Assembly (NCBI GenBank): GCA_007693845.1
Contig: RECV01000135.1
Span: forward strand, 1-36,211
Direction: 5' to 3'
Source: Phycisphaerales bacterium
GTDB lineage: Bacteria > Planctomycetota > Phycisphaerae > Phycisphaerales > SM1A02
Length of the DNA: 36,211 bases
Made by a program: the position numbers and the translations under genes. A model generated the notes under the pieces. The model was not told the DNA's origin. It did no database searches and saw nothing but the letters and a program-made list of their open reading frames with translations. Positions 34,054-36,211 of the stretch are shown here, piece by piece. Position 1 is the first letter of the stretch; each line of letters opens with the position of its first letter.

Positions 34054-35679
34054 TCAGGAGGATGAATCATCGCGCTGGCCGTCATCCTGATTTCGAGGCG
34101 TTTGGTCGCTCTCCGGTTTTGGATCCCGGCTGGTGCGACGGCGCACCACCACGGTCCGGGCCAGCAGGTCGTTGAACCCCTGCATATGCGGACTGAGCAG
34201 CGCAAAAACCGCCAGCGGCGGAACGATCAGAATGATGATCCGAATCGCGTTGCGAATCAGGATCGCGCGCGGAGGCGGCGACTTGCCGTCCACGGCCAAC
34301 ACGCGCAACCCGAGCAGCGCTTTGCCCGGACTGGCACGGCCGACAAGTTCCCCCAGCGTGCCGAACAAGCCCGCCACGCCGATCATGATCAGGAACGGGG
34401 CCGCCAGATCAAGCTGATCGGTGATGATCGGCAGGCGGAGCAGTTCCACCGGCGGCACGCGAAGGATCAGTACCGCCAGCACCGCGCCGGGAATGAGATC
34501 AACCAACAAGGCCAGACAGCGCGGCAAGGGAGCGGCCGGGATCCATGCCGCAGGGATTCGAACGGATGAAGCATCCCCCGGCCGGACGAGAACCACCACC
34601 AGAACCGCGATCACCGCGAGGGTCAGCATCATGATCATGTGCCAGAGCCGTCCGACGGGAAGCGGCACCGAGGTCATGATCTCCGACTCGCTGATCTCGC
34701 CGTTCACCGGATCGATCATCCGGATCGAGAGATGATCGCGTGTCGAGTATTCGATCAGGACCGCCCCGCGTTTCATACCGCGCACGGACCAGAACCCGCT
34801 CGGAACGGGCAATTCCGCCAGCAGAATCCGCTGGTCCGGACGCAGATAGCTGATTTGAAACGGCGTCGCCATGCGTTCCGATGTGCGGTGAACCGCAGCC
34901 AATCGTCCGTCCACGCTGATCAGCTCACGCACGAAGTTCAGATCGAGCGGCACGCTTTGGGTGCGCCACGCACCGTCACGGTCTCTGCGGTGCCAGAGCG
35001 TGCGACCCGCATCGCCGGGATCTCGCGTCAGCAGGTTGAGGCGATCGCGGGATGATCCATCCAGCGCCAGTCGCGTCTTCGGGCCGAATCGCAGTTCGTC
35101 GGGAAGTTCAACGGCCTGCCAACGGCCGCCGCGCTTCTGCATGAGCCGGGGCGGAGAGCCGGCCTGTTCCGGCGCGAACAAGGCGAACAGCCCCGAGTCC
35201 CCCGCCGCCAGCCCCATCAACTCACTGGTGGCGGGAAGCGGATCGTTGAGCTCAAAACGATTGCTCGGCGAGGTCGAATAGACCGCCAGATCAGCGCGAC
35301 GAATGGCCTGAAGCGAATAGACATCGTGCTGCCACGTGCCGCCCACATCCCGCGCGGGTGAGAGCATCCAGACCCGACCGTTCCACGCCGCCATCGCCAT
35401 GGGCATCGACGCCACAGGCAGCGCCTGCTGCAGGTACGGCCCGTCCATCTCCTGCGTGTGCAGTGAGAGGACGAACTGCTCCGGCTTTCGTTCATCAGGG
35501 TGGATCATCCAAAGATGCGATGCCGAACTGGCGGTCCACATCCGCTGCGCATCTTCTTCCGCGACCGCCTTCGTCGTCATCGCCGGCCCGAACGCCAGGA
35601 TCAGCCCGAGGATAAACAGTGCGATCCACGGCGAGCGGGGCTCGGAGCTATCGAGAGCAGGATGCTGAAGCGCAGGCAT
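34054..35679 (-). CDS. RDD-domain membrane protein with large periplasmic-like part
   Basis: From ATG 35679 (541 residues) a signal-like hydrophobic helix (about 18-35, ALFILGLILAFGPAMTTKAVA) is followed by a 320-residue part with repeated beta-rich segments such as SSASHLWMIHPDERKPEQFVL and DPLPATSELMGLAAGDSGLF, reminiscent of a beta-propeller. The C-terminal 150 residues hold four or five hydrophobic helices, with PLPRCLALLVDLIPGAVLAVLIL and SPGKALLGLRVLAVDGKSP, the RDD-domain pattern (transport-associated family of unknown role). An alternative GTG start at 35778 would couple it to the next gene by a GTGA overlap, but adds 33 residues before the signal. The function is unknown. Gap to the TPR gene is 141 bases. 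Confidence 0.6.
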   Translation of the reverse strand: MPALQHPALDSSEPRSPWIALFILGLILAFGPAMTTKAVAEEDAQRMWTASSASHLWMIHPDERKPEQFVLSLHTQEMDGPYLQQALPVASMPMAMAAWNGRVWMLSPARDVGGTWQHDVYSLQAIRRADLAVYSTSPSNRFELNDPLPATSELMGLAAGDSGLFALFAPEQAGSPPRLMQKRGGRWQAVELPDELRFGPKTRLALDGSSRDRLNLLTRDPGDAGRTLWHRRDRDGAWRTQSVPLDLNFVRELISVDGRLAAVHRTSERMATPFQISYLRPDQRILLAELPVPSGFWSVRGMKRGAVLIEYSTRDHLSIRMIDPVNGEISESEIMTSVPLPVGRLWHMIMMLTLAVIAVLVVVLVRPGDASSVRIPAAWIPAAPLPRCLALLVDLIPGAVLAVLILRVPPVELLRLPIITDQLDLAAPFLIMIGVAGLFGTLGELVGRASPGKALLGLRVLAVDGKSPPPRAILIRNAIRIIILIVPPLAVFALLSPHMQGFNDLLARTVVVRRRTSRDPKPESDQTPRNQDDGQRDDSSS

Positions 35680-35774
35680 CCGCGGATGATACTTCACCCC
35701 TCTCTGATCAGCCATGCATGCTTGCTGATGCCCCGTTCTGGAACAGAAATTCGCGGCCGAGCATGCCGTCCGGA

Positions 35775-36211
35775 TCACCGTCCGATCAACTCCAGACAGG
35801 TCGACTCACCGTCGATGACCTCCGGCCGGAGCGAACTGACAAGCCGCTCAAGATCAAAGACGCGGTCAAGCACGTTTCGATCCACATCCGCCGTCGGCGA
35901 ACTGAGCGCAATTTTGATCTCCATCGACCCGACGCGTTCATCCATCGGCTCGATATCCACCAGCGTGGGCATCAGGGGCCGGATCACGCCGCCCGCGCGG
36001 CCGGTGGGTTGATCGACCGGGCGGTATCGCCCGATGACGCTTTGCATGACCGGGTGTCCGTTTGCATCCAGTCCTTCCGCCCGAATCGGTTGCTGCGTCG
36101 CTCGGTCGAAGAACAGCCGGACGGGCCCGCCCTGCCCCTCCACGGTCACCCGCCACGCATTGCGTTGATCGTCGTAGTACACGGTCGGCGCATCGCGGCC
36201 GGGCTCGATCT
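35775..36211 (-). CDS. LolA-like or lipoprotein-type protein, 5' end cut by window
   Basis: Only the last 145 or so residues are inside the window; the frame runs open through the right edge, so the true start is outside. The visible part has RVTVEGQGGPVRLFFDRATQQPIRAEGLDANGHPVMQSVIGRYRP-like sequence. That pattern of beta strands, with a residue-rich turn and a marked end, resembles LolA/LppX lipoprotein carrier folds. The family call is weak. The stop codon overlaps the in-frame GTG of the RDD gene (GTGA), suggesting they are translated together. Confidence 0.4.
   Translation of the reverse strand, partial: IEPGRDAPTVYYDDQRNAWRVTVEGQGGPVRLFFDRATQQPIRAEGLDANGHPVMQSVIGRYRPVDQPTGRAGGVIRPLMPTLVDIEPMDERVGSMEIKIALSSPTADVDRNVLDRVFDLERLVSSLRPEVIDGESTCLELIGR

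Noticed and set aside
1-36211. CRISPR arrays, insertion sequences or phage genes
   Set aside because: No regularly spaced repeats, transposase or integrase motifs were seen on either strand.

Overview
The window is about 62% G+C by eye. It looks like a chromosomal piece from a flagellated member of the Planctomycetota, most likely Phycisphaerae-like. This is an inference from the hook operon layout (FlbD and a TIGR02530-type protein beside FlgD/FlgE), the motility regulators, and the general protein style. I see no rRNA, tRNA, CRISPR array, insertion sequence or prophage gene. Except for a small gene at the left end and a DsbD-like gene in the middle, every gene is on the minus strand.

Layout from left to right. 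(1) 111-824 (+): a stand-alone HEPN-type protein. (2) 879-11185 (-): an information-processing gene string transcribed right to left: nusA, infB, rbfA, a HhH-GPD-like protein with a basic tail, a very large TPR lipoprotein, and yebC. It is preceded by a roughly 375-nt leader (11186-11561) with a good sigma-70 promoter, several hairpins and a terminator-like hairpin. No rimP is present. (3) 11670-12686 (-): fliM, apart from the other flagellar genes. (4) 13019-15088 (+): a DsbD-type thiol:disulfide reductase, with a convergent DUF4286-like gene at 15140-15484. (5) 15627-28040 (-): a 12.4-kb flagellar basal body, export and hook operon in the order flgB-flgC-fliE-fliF-fliG-fliH-fliI-fliJ-motE-like-fliK-flgD-TIGR02530-flgE-flbD. 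(6) 28199-31272 (-): flgN-like chaperone, cytosolic histidine kinase and an NtrC-family response regulator. (7) 31330-36211 (-): a membrane-anchored TPR protein, an RDD membrane protein and the end of a LolA-like protein cut by the window edge.

The best regulatory signal lies between the response regulator and flgB. A sigma-54 -24/-12 promoter (28080-28094) sits about 40 bases before flgB. Upstream are two 17-bp dyads sharing the core AGCGCA-N4-TTGCGC, with centres exactly 30 bp apart at about -76 and -106. That is the usual layout of an NtrC-class enhancer pair, and the adjacent regulator keeps a GAFTGA loop and a Fis-type helix-turn-helix. The inferred circuit is: cytosolic kinase, then regulator, then sigma-54 transcription of the whole basal body and hook operon.

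Co-directional genes often overlap by 4 bases (GTGA or ATGA), which points to translational coupling in fliH/fliI, fliJ/motE-like, kinase/regulator and rbfA/HhH. Function calls rest on motif recognition in translated sequence; no database search was run.
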